A stretch of 64,000 nucleotides of DNA from positions 2,694,571-2,758,570 of the forward strand of contig VXAI01000089.1 of NCBI GenBank assembly GCA_013399305.1, written 5' to 3'. Of the stretch, positions 26,701 to 37,780 are shown piece by piece. The stretch is from Rostratula benghalensis. Taxonomy: Eukaryota > Chordata > Aves > Charadriiformes > Rostratulidae. A program made the translations under genes and the position numbers. Numbering within the stretch: position 1 is the first letter of the stretch; each line of letters opens with the position of its first letter. The notes under the pieces were generated by a model that searched no databases, had not been told where the DNA came from, and saw nothing but the letters and a program-made list of their open reading frames with translations.

Positions 26701-29700
26701 CGCCTCTCCCCGGATGATGCTGACTTTGTCGATGTCCTACACACCTACACTCGAGGCTCTCCAGACCGCAGCATTGGGATCCAGAAGCCTGTTGGACACA
26801 TTGATATTTACCCTAATGGTGGAGGTTTCCAGCCAGGTTGCAACTTGGGAGAAGCACTCCGTCTGATTGCTGAAAAAGGCTTTGCAGGTGAGGCTGCTCT
26901 GAAACAAGCAGTATAACATCCAAATGGAGATCCTTGATAGCAGTCTTCCTGCAAGCAAAGATTTGAGTGAGAATTTTGGGGGGTTTTTTAAGTGCCTTTA
27001 AAAAAAAGTAACCCTATAAAGCCCAACTCTGACATAGTGGATCATGCCTGTTGACAGTATTGCTTAGGGGTTGATATTGTTATATGCATGTGTATATACG
27101 TAGTACAAATTTTCTTTCTTTCAAGATGTGGATCAGCTGGTGAAATGCTCCCATGAACGATCCATCCACCTCTTCATTGACTCACTTCTCTATGAAGAAA
27201 AGCCCAGCATGGCCTACCGCTGCAACACAAAGGAGGCATTTGAGAAGGGTCTCTGCCTGAGCTGCCGTAAGAACCGCTGCAACAATTTGGGTTACAAGGT
27301 CAACAGAGTGAGAACAAAGAGAAACACCAAAATGTACTTGAAGACCCGTGCTCAGATGCCCTATAAAGGTAGGTCCTGCTTGCTTACTGGTGAGGAAAAC
27401 TGGTACTTTAGCTCAGCTGTGTGTCAGGCTGTGTGCAAGCTGCAGATGACTACTGCTGCTTTGGTGCCTGTGGTGAGAAGGGGTGAACCTTGCCTACAGT
27501 TTGTCATTTAAATGCGAACTGAAATGCAGTTTCAGAAAGAGTGTCATCTTAATCTAGGTGTGGAGGTTGGGGATAGAATAGAATAAGGAAGGTATTTTGT
27601 AATAAGCTTCTAAATGGCAAAACCAAGATGATTTACTCTGTAGCCTGGTCATTTGGAACAATTGAATCTTCCAAACTTTTTCAGGATTTTTCATCCAAGT
27701 GAATTTTTCCTACAGCTGGGAAAATCATCAGCAAAGTTCAGCCTGATGCATAGCTTTTATAAAGATGTGTAGGCCTTCATAGTGACTTTGCCAGAGGAGC
27801 ACCAACCCTTGTTAAAATATCACAGAACTGCTTAATTCTGTTTGCCACAGGCCTGAGAAGGACACCGCTAGAAAGAATTGGAAGGATTTCAGCTGGGGAA
27901 ATAGCTTCTGAGTTGTATTTTTCTACTTTATTTTTTCCACTCTGTAGCTTTGACTGTACCACATGGTATTCTCATTGTGTGACACACCAGCAATCAGTGG
28001 GCACATTCCTGCAGTGTTAGAACAGCTGCAAGAATAGTGGTTTGCTGGCATTTAATGCTCAATCTGCAGTGCAGTGGGCTGAATTTTTTTTTTTTCACTA
28101 AGGCACGAGGAGAAGGTATGAGGAGGGCATGGCTCACTTGGTTGTCAAGTTAAGGATGGCAAGGTTTGAAGGTGACATGTCAGTCTCTGGGGTTAATTAA
28201 ATGCAGAATCATCTTGAGAGTGCAGTTTTAAGAACTGTAAAGGTGCTCTTTAATCATGATTTGCATCCTTTGCTCACAAAAATAATTTCCTGGATACCTG
28301 CAGGCAACTCAACTCGTCAGTTTACTGATGTTAGCGTAGTCCGGCCTAGAATTTGCATGGAGTCCTTTGGTGTTTTTGTCACCGGCAGCCTCTTTGAAGG
28401 TTGAGTTGTTTTTCCTAATGGTTTTTTCTTTTGTGGTTTTTTCTAGTCTTTCATTACCAGGTCAAGATCCATTTCTTTGGAAAGATTAATACGACCAAGA
28501 CAAACCAGCCATTCCTGATCTCTCTCTATGGCACTCTAGATGAGAGTGAGAACATTGCTTTCACACTGTAAGTAGCCACAGAAACAACTGCAAGGTATTA
28601 TTGAGTCTAACTAAATCTCTTAGAGCCCTAGATGGAAAACTTCTAGCTTCAGCTGCAGAAATCTTACAGGGTCCCAGAAAGTGCACTTATATCCTTGATC
28701 AAGGGAATAGATCCAACACTGAAGATAATGATACAAGCTCTTTAGGAGCTGACCTTGGTCTGAAATACAGAAATGTGAAGTCTGACCTGTAGCTCAGTGT
28801 GATAAGAGGTTTTTCTGGTGTGTCAGGTTCCTTTTTTTCTTCTCTTTTCAGTGTCTTATGCCGTGTTCCAGCTGCTTTAAAGTTGCCTAAAAGCAGGCCT
28901 GCAATTGGAGTTAATTGTCAGTGCAGAAGCTGAGGGAGACATGGAATTTGCTTTCACAGGCCTATCGGCCTATTGGAAATCTGTTTTTACATTCCTGCAC
29001 ACAAGCTGGCAGGGAATAGAGCTGGAAAGCACAAAAGTCTGTTTTATGCTCTGAGGAACCTAACCTGTTCCTGGCTGGTGCATGTCTGGTTTTTGAGTGA
29101 CACCAGCACTGGAGAAGACACCCCTTGCCTGGTAGTCTGTCCCAGGATTTTACCAGCTTTGCTGCAGAAAGTTTTTTATTTTTTATGTTTATTGTTCCTT
29201 ATTCTCCTCTCCACAGGCCTGAAGTCTCCTCAAACAAGACCTTTTCCTTCCTGATTTACACAGAAGTGGACATTGGTGACCTGCTTATGCTGAAGCTGCA
29301 GTGGGAGAAAGACACCTTCTTCAGCTGGTCAGACTGGTGGACTCCTTTTACATTTGACATCCAGAGAGTCAGAGTGAAGTCAGGAGAAACTCAGAAAAAG
29401 TAACTTGCTTTGATTGTTATAAGCTATATCAGTTTAATTGACAGTGTTTCCTGATTCCTGGTATATCACAGGGTGTGACAAAACATGGAAAGCAGTTACA
29501 AATGGGTGCAGGACTGACAATCAGGGCTCCAGTGGCACTAAACCAGCACTTAAGTTAGGCAGGTTTGCTTCTACTGGAACCTGCAATCCGTAGTTTTACC
29601 TCCATGTAATACATTTGTGTATCACTGTCTCGTGTGCCTCAGGTTAGTTATAATATACAGGAGAGGATCTGCATTTTTTTGCATTTGCAGGTGTCCCCTC

Positions 29701-31743
29701 CTTTCTTATGCTGGATATTCACATAGATTTTCTTGCAAAGAACATGCTTGGAAAGGGATTTTTAGAAATACTTCTGAAAGTGTGTTTGCATGAGAAATCA
29801 TTTCACTGTTAAGCTGGATTTTCATAGGAGTTGAATACCTGGTGAAGACTGAAACACATGACTGTTGCAGGACACTGCCAATGCTTGAATGTTAAAACAG
29901 CAATATCTGAACAAAACTCTTTTGTCTTGAATCTTTTGAACCTTTTTAGACATGAGATCTATTAGCATGAAATGGACCTAAACAAAATATGCACGTCCTG
30001 TGTAGAGTAGTATGAATAATATTTTCTGCCTTTGAATAGACAAGGCAGTCACTTGATCAAAGAACAGTTATCAGAGCTAAACAAACCTAGGAGTGGGGAA
30101 AGTACTGATAAATAGAAAAACTGCTCAGGTTTGCTGGAAATGGTAACCTACTTTGTTTGCAAACATTTGAGGGAGTAAGGCTTGCTTTTATGATCATTCA
30201 CATGACAAAGTCACACAAGGACTGCTGTAAAGATCCAAGAGACCTTGAAATAGAGATTTTGCTCTCTTTGCCACAAGAAGATTTTATGCATAGGATCAGT
30301 GAAAGGCATGGCAATAGTTTGAGGTTCATGCATAATGCATTTGCCAGTTTTTCTTGTGCAGTGATTATTTTGTCACAGAATTATCTTAAAAAAAATTTCT
30401 TTAGAATTATCTTNCTTTAAATTTAAATCTTTAGAATTATCTTTAAAAAAATCTTTTTACAGGGTTATAAAATATTAGTGCCCCACATGACAAAGTGTAA
30501 AGACATTTCCAAGCACTAGGCCTGTTCCTACAGTTAAGAAGAGATGTCTGGCTTCATGTGATTGTCTAATATTTGCTCTACAGGGTGGTGTTCTGTTCTC
30601 GAGATGGCACCTCCCATCTCAGTAAGGGAGAAGAGGCAGCAATATTTGTGAAATGCTTGGAGCAGCCTGTCAACAAGAAGAGAGGAGGGTATGAACCATT
30701 AGTTTTGGTTTGGGGAAAACCTGAGCTGGTAGCAGACAGATCTAACACTACTCCTGATCCAGTGCAAAAGTCAACTAATCTTGTCAAGGCTTCAGAAGCA
30801 TAACCCAAAGGAGGCATCGTAACCTGAGAACTGCTTATGCCAGTTTTGGCAGTGTAAAATCCCCTAATTTGGTTCTCTGCTAACTATCTCTTTGTGTGGT
30901 TGTTAGTGCATCTGAAAAGCAAGTACAAGTCCCTGCTTCTTGCATGCAGATGTGACCAAGTATAAATGACTATCAGAGAAGGTTTACAGACAAGGTACTA
31001 ACACAAAGGGGAAAATATGCCTCTATCTGAAGATGCCCTGCACTTACCCTTAACTGAAGAATATCCAAACATCCACACTGAGTCAGTTCAGAGCCCTCCT
31101 TCCTCACTGGCCAGCAGCAGATTAGGAAGCTGGTAAAGAAACTGAGTAGGCATATACGGGTGCTCTAACTGGCAAACTGCTTGCTGCTGGCAACCATCAG
31201 GTGAGTGACTTCCTGAGACTTGCAACTCTGATTTGGATCACAGATTAGGTCTTTGTTTAGTAGTCCTTGGTGCACTTTAATCTTTTTTTGATCAATTTTT
31301 CTGACCTAGAGTAAACTTTCAAATGTTATTTGGACTTTATCCACCAAAGTTTGATCTGCAGAAGTAGTTATATTTATTCTAATGCAATTGCTGTGTGTGA
31401 AAGGTTCTCGTGGGGGCACTATTAGACTGAGATCTGATTTTGCATAAAAAGGCACGTGTGCTGACCTTAACACCAGGGCAATGACCTGGGGAGGCCCTTA
31501 AGAGCTCTGTGTGTGTATCTGATGTGTAAAATCAAGTGGCAGCCAGGAAAAGCCTAAGCACATAATTTATTTTCCTGTTAAGTAGCACATTTTTAACCTT
31601 AAGTCTAAAAAAAAAAAAAAGGGAATAAATATCTTACATCTCCCTCTTTACCTTATCTGCTTCTTTTTTTTTTTCTTTTTTTTTTTCTTTCCCCCAGTGC
31701 GAAGAAAGCTTCTAAAGAAAATTCTGCTCATGAATCTGCTTAA
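17672..31743 (+). CDS. LPL: Lipoprotein lipase precursor, 10-exon gene (spliced CDS span)
   Basis: Lipoprotein lipase hydrolyses triglycerides of chylomicrons and VLDL at the capillary surface; it is secreted, heparan-sulfate-bound and activated by apoC-II. Joining 17672-17750, 23617-23780, 23917-24096, 24722-24833, 26654-26887, 27126-27368, 28447-28567, 29217-29399, 30584-30688 and 31698-31743 gives 1467 nt, or 488 residues plus stop. Signal peptide is about residues 1-25. The triad is Ser157 (in GYSLG), Asp181 and His266. The lid lies between Cys241 and Cys264. Calcium-site residues are around Arg195, Ser197, Asp199 and Asp200. A convertase-type RTKR is at 319-322, and the PLAT domain runs from about 338 with Trp415, Trp418 and Trp419. 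Sequons are Asn68, Asn352 and Asn384. Residues align with human numbering at a constant offset of two. Lengths of exons 3-9 (180, 112, 234, 243, 121, 183, 105) equal those of human LPL. No frameshift or premature stop is seen. Confidence 0.98.
17751..23616 (+). other. LPL: LPL intron 1 (5.9 kb)
   Basis: This is the largest intron, bounded by GTAAGT and ATCAG. The first 200 bp are still CpG-rich, after which it is AT-rich. It holds a short 25-bp-period duplication (21171-21220) and an AT dinucleotide run near 23000, and no transposon I recognise. Open frames here are short and featureless. Confidence 0.85.
21171..21220. repeat. Short tandem duplication in LPL intron 1
   Basis: CTCAGTGCTCCTATATCCT occurs at 21171-21189 and again at 21196-21214 (25-bp period), with extra TATATCC units around it. 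It is a local slippage product. Confidence 0.8.
23617..23780 (+). CDS. LPL: LPL exon 2: mature N-terminus
   Basis: The exon encodes residues 27-81, with acceptor ...ATCAG and donor GTAAGA. It contains the conserved start of the lipase fold ([13 protein letters not shown]), the Cys52-Cys65 disulfide pair, the N-glycosylation sequon Asn68-His-Thr (the conserved site needed for LPL secretion in mammals) and the HGWT motif whose backbone helps form the oxyanion hole. The 164-nt length restores the frame left by exon 1. Confidence 0.97.
23917..24096 (+). CDS. LPL: LPL exon 3: hydrolase core strands
   Basis: The exon encodes residues 82-141 in phase 0 on both sides, 180 nt, the same length as the human exon. 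It carries conserved lipase-family segments ([16 protein letters not shown], then SNVIVVDWL). The preceding intron is only 136 bp (23781-23916) and ends in an A-rich segment before ACAG, an unusually pyrimidine-poor acceptor region. The donor is GTAAGA. Confidence 0.97.
24722..24833 (+). CDS. LPL: LPL exon 4: catalytic serine exon
   Basis: The exon encodes residues 142-178 plus one base. It holds the nucleophile elbow GYSLG with Ser157 (mature Ser132 in human numbering), followed by [10 protein letters not shown]. Acceptor is TTCTTCAG, donor GTAAGA, length 112 nt as in human. Cross-species identity here is very high, making this one of the safest calls in the window. Confidence 0.98.
26654..26887 (+). 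CDS. LPL: LPL exon 5: catalytic Asp, calcium site and lid start
   Basis: The exon encodes residues 179-256. It contains GLDPAGP with catalytic Asp181, the calcium-coordinating loop around [11 protein letters not shown] (195-205), and the first part of the lid from Cys241 ([15 protein letters not shown]). It is 234 nt, as in human. The acceptor is CATAAAG, with a weak pyrimidine tract, and the donor is GTGAGG. Confidence 0.98.
27126..27368 (+). CDS. LPL: LPL exon 6: catalytic His, heparin-binding and convertase site
   Basis: The exon encodes residues 257-337. Cys264 closes the lid loop, His266 (in KCSHERS) completes the triad, and the cysteines 289/308 and 300/303 match conserved disulfides. 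The basic segment 304-331 (RKNRC, then [10 protein letters not shown]) is the heparan-sulfate-binding region. RTKR at 319-322 is equivalent to the human convertase site whose cleavage inactivates LPL. It is 243 nt, as in human. An open frame runs on into intron 6 to 27511, but the GTAGGT donor at 27369 is the conserved junction. Confidence 0.98.
28447..28567 (+). CDS. LPL: LPL exon 7: start of PLAT domain
   Basis: The exon encodes residues 338 to 377 plus two bases ([13 protein letters not shown] onwards). This is the first strands of the C-terminal beta-sandwich PLAT domain that docks lipoproteins. It is 121 nt, as in human. It contains a sequon Asn352-Thr-Thr absent from the human protein. 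Acceptor TTCTAG, donor GTAAGT. Confidence 0.97.
29217..29399 (+). CDS. LPL: LPL exon 8: PLAT domain with Trp lipid-binding loop
   Basis: The exon encodes residues 378-438 plus two bases. It includes sequon Asn384-Lys-Thr (a conserved glycosylation site) and the FSWSDWW loop with Trp415, Trp418 and Trp419, needed in human LPL for binding lipid substrate. It is 183 nt, as in human. The exon ends AAAAA just before GTAACT. Reading straight through would give an immediate TAA at 29401, so splicing is required to continue. Confidence 0.98.
30377..30443. repeat. Short A/T repeat with single-base assembly gap in intron 8
   Basis: AGAATTATCTT occurs three times (30377, 30403, 30433), separated by A/T-rich spacers. 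A single N lies at 30414, directly after the second copy, so the copy number or sequence may be misassembled. It is 140 bp before exon 9 and does not touch the splice site. Confidence 0.75.
30584..30688 (+). CDS. LPL: LPL exon 9: last PLAT strands
   Basis: The exon encodes Val440-Gly473 plus two bases, with Cys443 and Cys463 forming the conserved C-terminal disulfide and the terminal NKKRGG. It is 105 nt, as in human. Here there is no stop codon in the exon, unlike mammals, whose protein ends here; the frame passes through the GTATGA donor to exon 10. If the intron were retained, the frame would continue to a stop at 30801. Confidence 0.97.
31698..31743 (+). CDS. LPL: LPL exon 10 coding part: avian C-terminal tail
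   Basis: The first base completes Gly474 and the next 14 codons encode [14 protein letters not shown] before TAA (31741-31743). This matches the extra tail known from chicken LPL and is the clearest avian signature of the gene. The acceptor is CCCCCAG after a very long T/C tract (about 31663-31695). The tail is basic, then polar, and probably disordered; its role is not established to my knowledge. Confidence 0.93.
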
Positions 31744-33419
31744 GTGACAAGAATGAAGTTTTTCCATGCTGGGGAGGAGAAGAGTCTGTTCATCCCTGTG
31801 GACTGGATGTTCAGAACCAAATATATAGAAATATTTAGCCGCTGCTGGCTTTTTGCCTGCTTTTCCTAGCTATCTGAGGAGACTTCTTGTAAGGAAGTTT
31901 CAGCCTACAAAGTTACTAACCATAAAGATACATTATCCAAATAGTTAAAAACAAAAAGAAACCTGCAAAACAACTTGCCAAAGGCTTGAGTGCTGGGAAG
32001 GAATAAGTAACTTTGCTTAATGATCATGCCTTGTGACAAGGTTTCTTGACATCAAAACCTCTATGGCAACTTTCTAGTATTTATTGAAAAGAAGTAAAGC
32101 CCTGTAACTGGCTCTTCTTTATCGAGTCTTCTGAAACTGGCAGGTTTTTTTTACTGGCTTGTCTAACTGGATTTTCAGACAGTTCAGTGTCTCGGGTTCA
32201 CTGTCTTTAGCTGTGTGTTTAGCAAATGAGTAGGTTTCTCATGTTAAAAACCATTGCGGAGTGTCAGGGACTGAATTAATATGGGGATGAATTTTCTAGT
32301 TTGTGGTTACGAATGTGTTTTACTGGGGGTAAGTGCCAGTGCCATGTAGAAATAGGTATGATCTGCTATATACTTCTATGCAGCTTACCCTGGAATACCC
32401 CAGCAGTTGTAGGAGAAGACAGCAATACCAGTATCCTGTAGAGACATTCAGCTTTTCATCTGTGCTTTCATTCCTTGAAAACAAAATCATCCACCTTCCA
32501 ACACTGTAAATACAGAACTGCAGAAGAATTGAGCTACCAGAAACTGCAGGAAATGGATTTTTTTTTTTTCCCCCCCTCACCACTTGCTTGCATCCCATAT
32601 GCTGAAACTGTGACAATTTCTCTGTTCTTTGACACCACATGTCAGTCATGCAGCTGCATGGCTGCTGTATGCAGTCTTCAGTGCAAGTGAATCTGCTTTG
32701 CAGGTGACAAGCATGCTCATGCTTCCCCATACTAGAACTGTGACTGCCTGTGACCCCACCTTGGTTTGTTGCTTGGCTGTGAAACAGTGCTAGATTCTAG
32801 AGCTGCTTGGTTTTCTGACTGGTGGTGGAATTTAGCAAGGAGCAGGAGCTGTGACAGTTAAAAGGAGCCTGATTTTGTGATGCACAAGAATGAATGCTCA
32901 GAAAAACACTTGAATTAGACATGCTGGAAGTTGCCAAAAATAGATGTATTGAAGGCATTCTGCTTCTTTTTTTTTTTTTTTTGAAGTAACATGTAATTTT
33001 TCTAGTGCTCTGAAAAGTTCAGTAGCCCTCTTCTAGCTTTCTAGAAGATAAACAAAATACTGGGGAGGCAAAAAGGCTTGAAGGTAGATACCTGGAGCAG
33101 TGTAATAGAAGCTATCGATGCTGACTTTTGTAGTCTTTTCCTGCATATGCAAGACAGTGTGGAGGTGGTGATTTCTTCAATGTCATCCAATCCTGAAAGC
33201 AAAAGAAACATGTATGTATTTGTGCAGTTTGGTTTTTACTTCCAGCCATAGCTGCTAGTATATTTGGGGATAAAAGTCTTGAACAGTGCAATATGTTGGA
33301 ATATTAATAACTCTGAAATTGCTCACACTTGATTTCCTAATCCTTAAACTACAGCAGAGATGTGATGAGTCACTGAGGGTGGGGTTGAGTATTGAGCCAC
33401 TGCATTTGAGATCTCTAAA

Positions 33420-33425
33420 AATAAA
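33420..33425 (+). terminator. LPL: Possible proximal poly(A) signal AATAAA
   Basis: A canonical hexamer lies within the inferred 3'UTR, about 1.68 kb after the stop. Use of this site would give a shorter mRNA lacking the most distal AU-rich motifs. Confidence 0.4.
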
Positions 33426-33894
33426 TACAATGATTTATTCCCTATAGACGTCACATTTTCTTGCAGTTTTCTCTTAAGCATTAAGTTCTTTGGAAAGGAA
33501 GTGTCCTAACAGGTGTGGTCTGGATCAGGATCAAATACAAACACATACAGAACTTGGATACAAAATAGTGAAGGTTCTTGTACGTGAGGACATGTGATTT
33601 AGCTTTGGTTGTTATTTATTAGCTGTAAATAAGGTATTTATGTGTGTAAAGGGTAGTTTGTATATATTGCTACAGTTGCAGTCTCTACCTTAATACAGTT
33701 GTGTGGTATTAATCCTGTATATAGCTTTCAGAGAGATTTTTATCAACAAACCTGCATTTTTCCTGTGTGGTCAATACTCTTGGTTTTTGGTTGGTGGGTT
33801 GTTGGTGTGGTGGTTATTTTTCTTGGGGTTTTTTTTTTTTTTTTTTGAAAAGGGAAGCTCCTCAGCTTTGTACAGAATGGAAACCTATGGTTTT

Positions 33895-33900
33895 AATAAA
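33895..33900 (+). terminator. LPL: Likely main LPL poly(A) signal AATAAA
   Basis: The canonical hexamer in TTTTAATAAAATTCTTGATG closely resembles what I remember of the mammalian LPL mRNA end. Cleavage is expected 10-30 nt downstream, followed by a T/G-containing segment. Confidence 0.7.
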
Positions 33901-33920
33901 ATTCTTGATGCCAAAGTCAC

Positions 33921-36900
33921 TGGTTTCCTTTTGATGAAACTGTATATCTTCTATGTGAAGGCTATAGCCTTTTACTTGGACTCTGGGGTGAAAAGAGGGG
34001 GTAAGACTTTTTCTAAAGCAATATGTGATTTCTTTTCCCATTTCCATGTGGGAAATGCAAAAATCACATACTAAGACATTAAGGAATTGCCATGTGCTAG
34101 CATGTATGTCTAGTACAAGAGAATTGCCTGGTCACCCATAGTTTGTAGTTTCATCCCCTTTTAAGAACAACCCTTAATTTGAAATGCTTTTTTTCCCCAC
34201 AAATGTCAGAACTATGACTCTGCTCCTCACTGTACCAGAATAGAGGGTTCTGACCCTGTGGGTACGGGAAGGAAGCACCAATTCTCTATGACCATCACCA
34301 TTGCTTAAGGGAGAAACAGTGAAAAATTCTCTTTGACATGGCGTGAGAACAGCTGGGCTCAAGTGAGGTTGTCACCAGAACAGTTTGCTCCATGTTATAC
34401 ATAACAAAGGTCTACCAAGATCTCTTGAAGGGGAGTGCTATAATTACAGGGAGTTGTAGTGACAGGCACGTGGGGACAATACTAGGAGTACTTAGTGCAG
34501 CTCTGAGTTGGCTTTTTGGACTGCTTCCAACACTTTTACTTGGCTAGACATAATGCCCTTGGACAGCAGAGCCTCACTTGTGGAAGCAGTTCATGAGGGT
34601 AAAGGCTGAGGATGAATAGAGGGAGAAGGATGAAAAAGGGAGTGGGAAGAACTGCAGAAGGAGGGGAAGAAAAGTATGGAGTACCCTGGGGGAATGCATG
34701 GGAGAGGAAAGATGGGATGAATCCAATTGGTAGAGAAGGAATGCAGATGTTCAAAGGGTACTGCTGCAGCTGGGTTGGAGGGCTGGGACGGACTCTTATA
34801 GTTAGTTGTACAAGACAAGGTCTGTAATCACATGTAAAAGCACCATGATATTACTACTCTTTGAAAGCCACAGCAACCTCACTACAACAAACACATGATT
34901 AGGTAGGGCAGAAAACTGATTTTTGGCACAGGCACAAGAACCCAGGTCTCCCTTGTGAGCCTTCAGAGCTATTTCTAACCTGTTACTCTTGTATCTTGCT
35001 CTGCAACGCCTAGCCACATCAGGAAATGTGATGGTCCCTACTCATCCTGCCAACTATCTCTGGAGAGTGCTGTGGGGGGTAGTATATTCCATGGTTAACC
35101 AATAGCTTGGGCAGGCAGAAAGAGCCAAGAATGGCTGGAAACAAAGGGTGAAGAAAAGGATTTCAGCCAATGTACCTGCAAGGCAAGGAAGTCCTGACTC
35201 AAGTACTTAGTGCCTAGAATTTATTTCTACATGTTTCATTCTGAGAAATTTTTGGAACCAGCCATGATTGTGTTGTCTGTAGGTGTCTCCTCAATTAGCA
35301 GCTTGGCAGTTAGCTGATTTGACTCTCCTGCTGAAGCACCATATTATTCATTGGCACCTGGTCTCACACCAGGGGGCATGTGCTTTAAACATTAGACTGT
35401 AGCTGGCAAGAATAATAACTTATCATCTGAAGTCCAAGAGTAGTTCCTCTATAAAAGCTGAGAACCGCTCAATTGATTCAGCAGTGAGAAAATATTCCTC
35501 TTTCTGCATATGTAAAGTGGGTGGTTGATTTCCATGAGCCTTGAAATCATGAAGGTCTGTATGATTCCCACATCTTTGTATACCAATGCTGTTTTTCCCC
35601 CTTCACTAACTATGATGACTAGCTATGGAAAATGCTTTTCTCCCTTCAGATATAGTTGTGTGTGCTGTGAACAAAATGTCAGAAGCTTGCTGCTTTGGAT
35701 GAGCAAGACTTTGCAAATGTTCTTTTTAAAGCCGGTCAAAAACAGATATTGAAAACGAATTTTCAACAAAGGGAAAAATTAAAGTACCTTTAGTATTTTG
35801 CTTTTGTTTATAGCTGCCAATGCAGGGTTTTCCCTATACTGACTGTCAACCCAAACATAGCAATAAAAAAATTCTTAGGTCCAAGGGGATCAATCCAACT
35901 GCCACCAAGCCATCATTCAGGAAATAATTTTCCAGCTTCTCTTGCTGCATTTTCCAGAAAAGTCTTCTAGTTAAATGTCTTTTGTAGCAGGTCTGGAAAG
36001 TCACCAGTTTACACATAAACAAATAAGGGGATTAGCATTCTTCAGTGACTGAAGGAGCACAAGGAAATGAGAAGAGGAAGGGAAGGGAACTGTTTGGCAG
36101 AACATCCCATGTAGAGCTTGTCTCAACAATGCCTTTATATCCGTGTGTGGTGCTATCTCTGCTCAGCAATGCTCAGGGTGCTTCCCTAAATCATTTCAAT
36201 TTACCTCAGGCAGAACAATGCATCCACATCAGGAAAGCAGATACTAAACAGGGCCCACTTTGGGTGTAGCAGGTGTTAGCATGTTAGTGCAGTGTATGTC
36301 CAATGATGTAATGTCCCAACCATTCATGTTAGATAAACACTGTGTTCTTCATTGTAGGCCCTTCCTGTGGGAAGTAACCTGATATCATTAGTCTTGCTTT
36401 TCACCAATGACTCTGGAGAGTCTCTGTTACTGTTCATCACCCCACTGTGTCGAACCACTTGGAGAGCAGTGAGACAGCCTAGCTGGCCATGTGTCTGTCC
36501 TCAAAAACTCCAGGAAGTGAGGACGTCTCCTGTTACTCCACCAACCAACAGTTGTTTTTTTTTTTTCCCACAATTAGTTCTAAACCTGGAATTTTCTAAG
36601 TAGTGAAGCAAGGACACCCCCAAAGAGAGAGGACTGTCAGTGCCAGCTTCACTTCTTTATATGCACAGGCACTTCATGGCAATTAGGAGCAGTAGGAACA
36701 GATTCCCATGCTAGAATGGTTGAAAAGATGCTAAGAATAGCCACATTTTCCAAAAGAAGTGTTAAAAAAGCAGATTTCAAAATGTTTCCTTGCCAGGTCC
36801 TCAGGCTTTGGTGAGACTCTTGCCTCTTCTTGTGGCATTCTGTATTCAGGATCTTCTGGGGTTTTCTCCCACAGCCTGGGATCTTGCTGCTGTACCAGGC

Positions 36901-37780
36901 TCCCTTAATACTTGGGATTAGAAACTTTGTCAATGGCTGACTCTGGATGTAAGGAGAGGACTACCAGGCTTGTGCTCCTGGTGAAAAGGCCATTCTGACC
37001 TCACAGCATGAGGCCTAATCCAAAACTCACTGAGGCTGTAAAAAGTCGTTTTATTGACAAGTGTGTGTTCTTGAGTGGTTTCCTAACACCTACCATGATA
37101 CCCTAGTTTTAAAATGAAAGCACAGCTCAAGCTTTTGTGCCTTGCTCCTCTTATGCATCATTACCAGACTGGGTGCATATGTTATCAGGTCATGGTCTGT
37201 TCAGGCACTAGGTTAAATACCAGCTCTGAGTGACTTCATACAAATATTCCCAACATCTCTTGGTCAGGACAAACTTGCTTATGTATGGTATATTAGAAAA
37301 ACCAGCATAATTGCAATGATGTAAATAACACGCAATTAAAAAGAAAAAGATTAAAAAAGGAGAGAGAGAAAAACATGGTACATAATACTTAATTTAATGT
37401 GTAGGGGCTCCTGTAGGAGAGTATGAAACTAAAACAATCCCAAGCAAACCCTGCTGTTTGCCATGACCTTCTTGCAGGCAGACCAGACATTCCAATAGTA
37501 ATGGGAGCCGTCTTAGGGATGGTCTCATGTAACTCCAGCTCGCTGCTCTGCATGGCACGCTACCACCATGTCTGATGTGGTGTGCGCCTTCCAGATCCTT
37601 GCTGGGTTTTGTTCTGAAGCCAGGCCTGGTCACACCAGTTCTTAAATTCCTCAGTGCTGCCAAGCTGCAAAATGGGAAATAGCATGGCTAGAGCAGGTGG
37701 TTTCTTGACCTGTAGCAGAGATGTTCAACAGCCAGGAGGCTTGACAGAAGTCACAGCACAGCCACAAGCACAGCAATCTT
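33921..37780. other. Intergenic DNA between LPL and CR1 cluster
   Basis: No gene or transposon is recognised. A purine-rich segment lies at about 34590-34720 (mostly A and G, mixed AGG/GAA runs). Open frames are short and without motifs. Confidence 0.6.

Larger units (their letters stand above)
31744..33920 (+). other. LPL: LPL 3' untranslated region (end estimated)
   Basis: About 2.2 kb of non-coding sequence lies between the stop codon and the last good poly(A) signal. It is AT-rich, with several ATTTA motifs (for example near 32080, 33432, 33612 and 33634) that could act in mRNA turnover, and T-rich runs near 32559 and 32968. Mammalian LPL also has a long exon 10 3'UTR with more than one poly(A) site. 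The end is inferred from the AATAAA at 33895, not observed. Confidence 0.75.

Noticed and set aside
27128..27511. Continuous open frame across exon 6 into intron 6
   Set aside because: The conserved exon border and GTAGGT donor are at 27368/27369; downstream residues do not match the lipase family.
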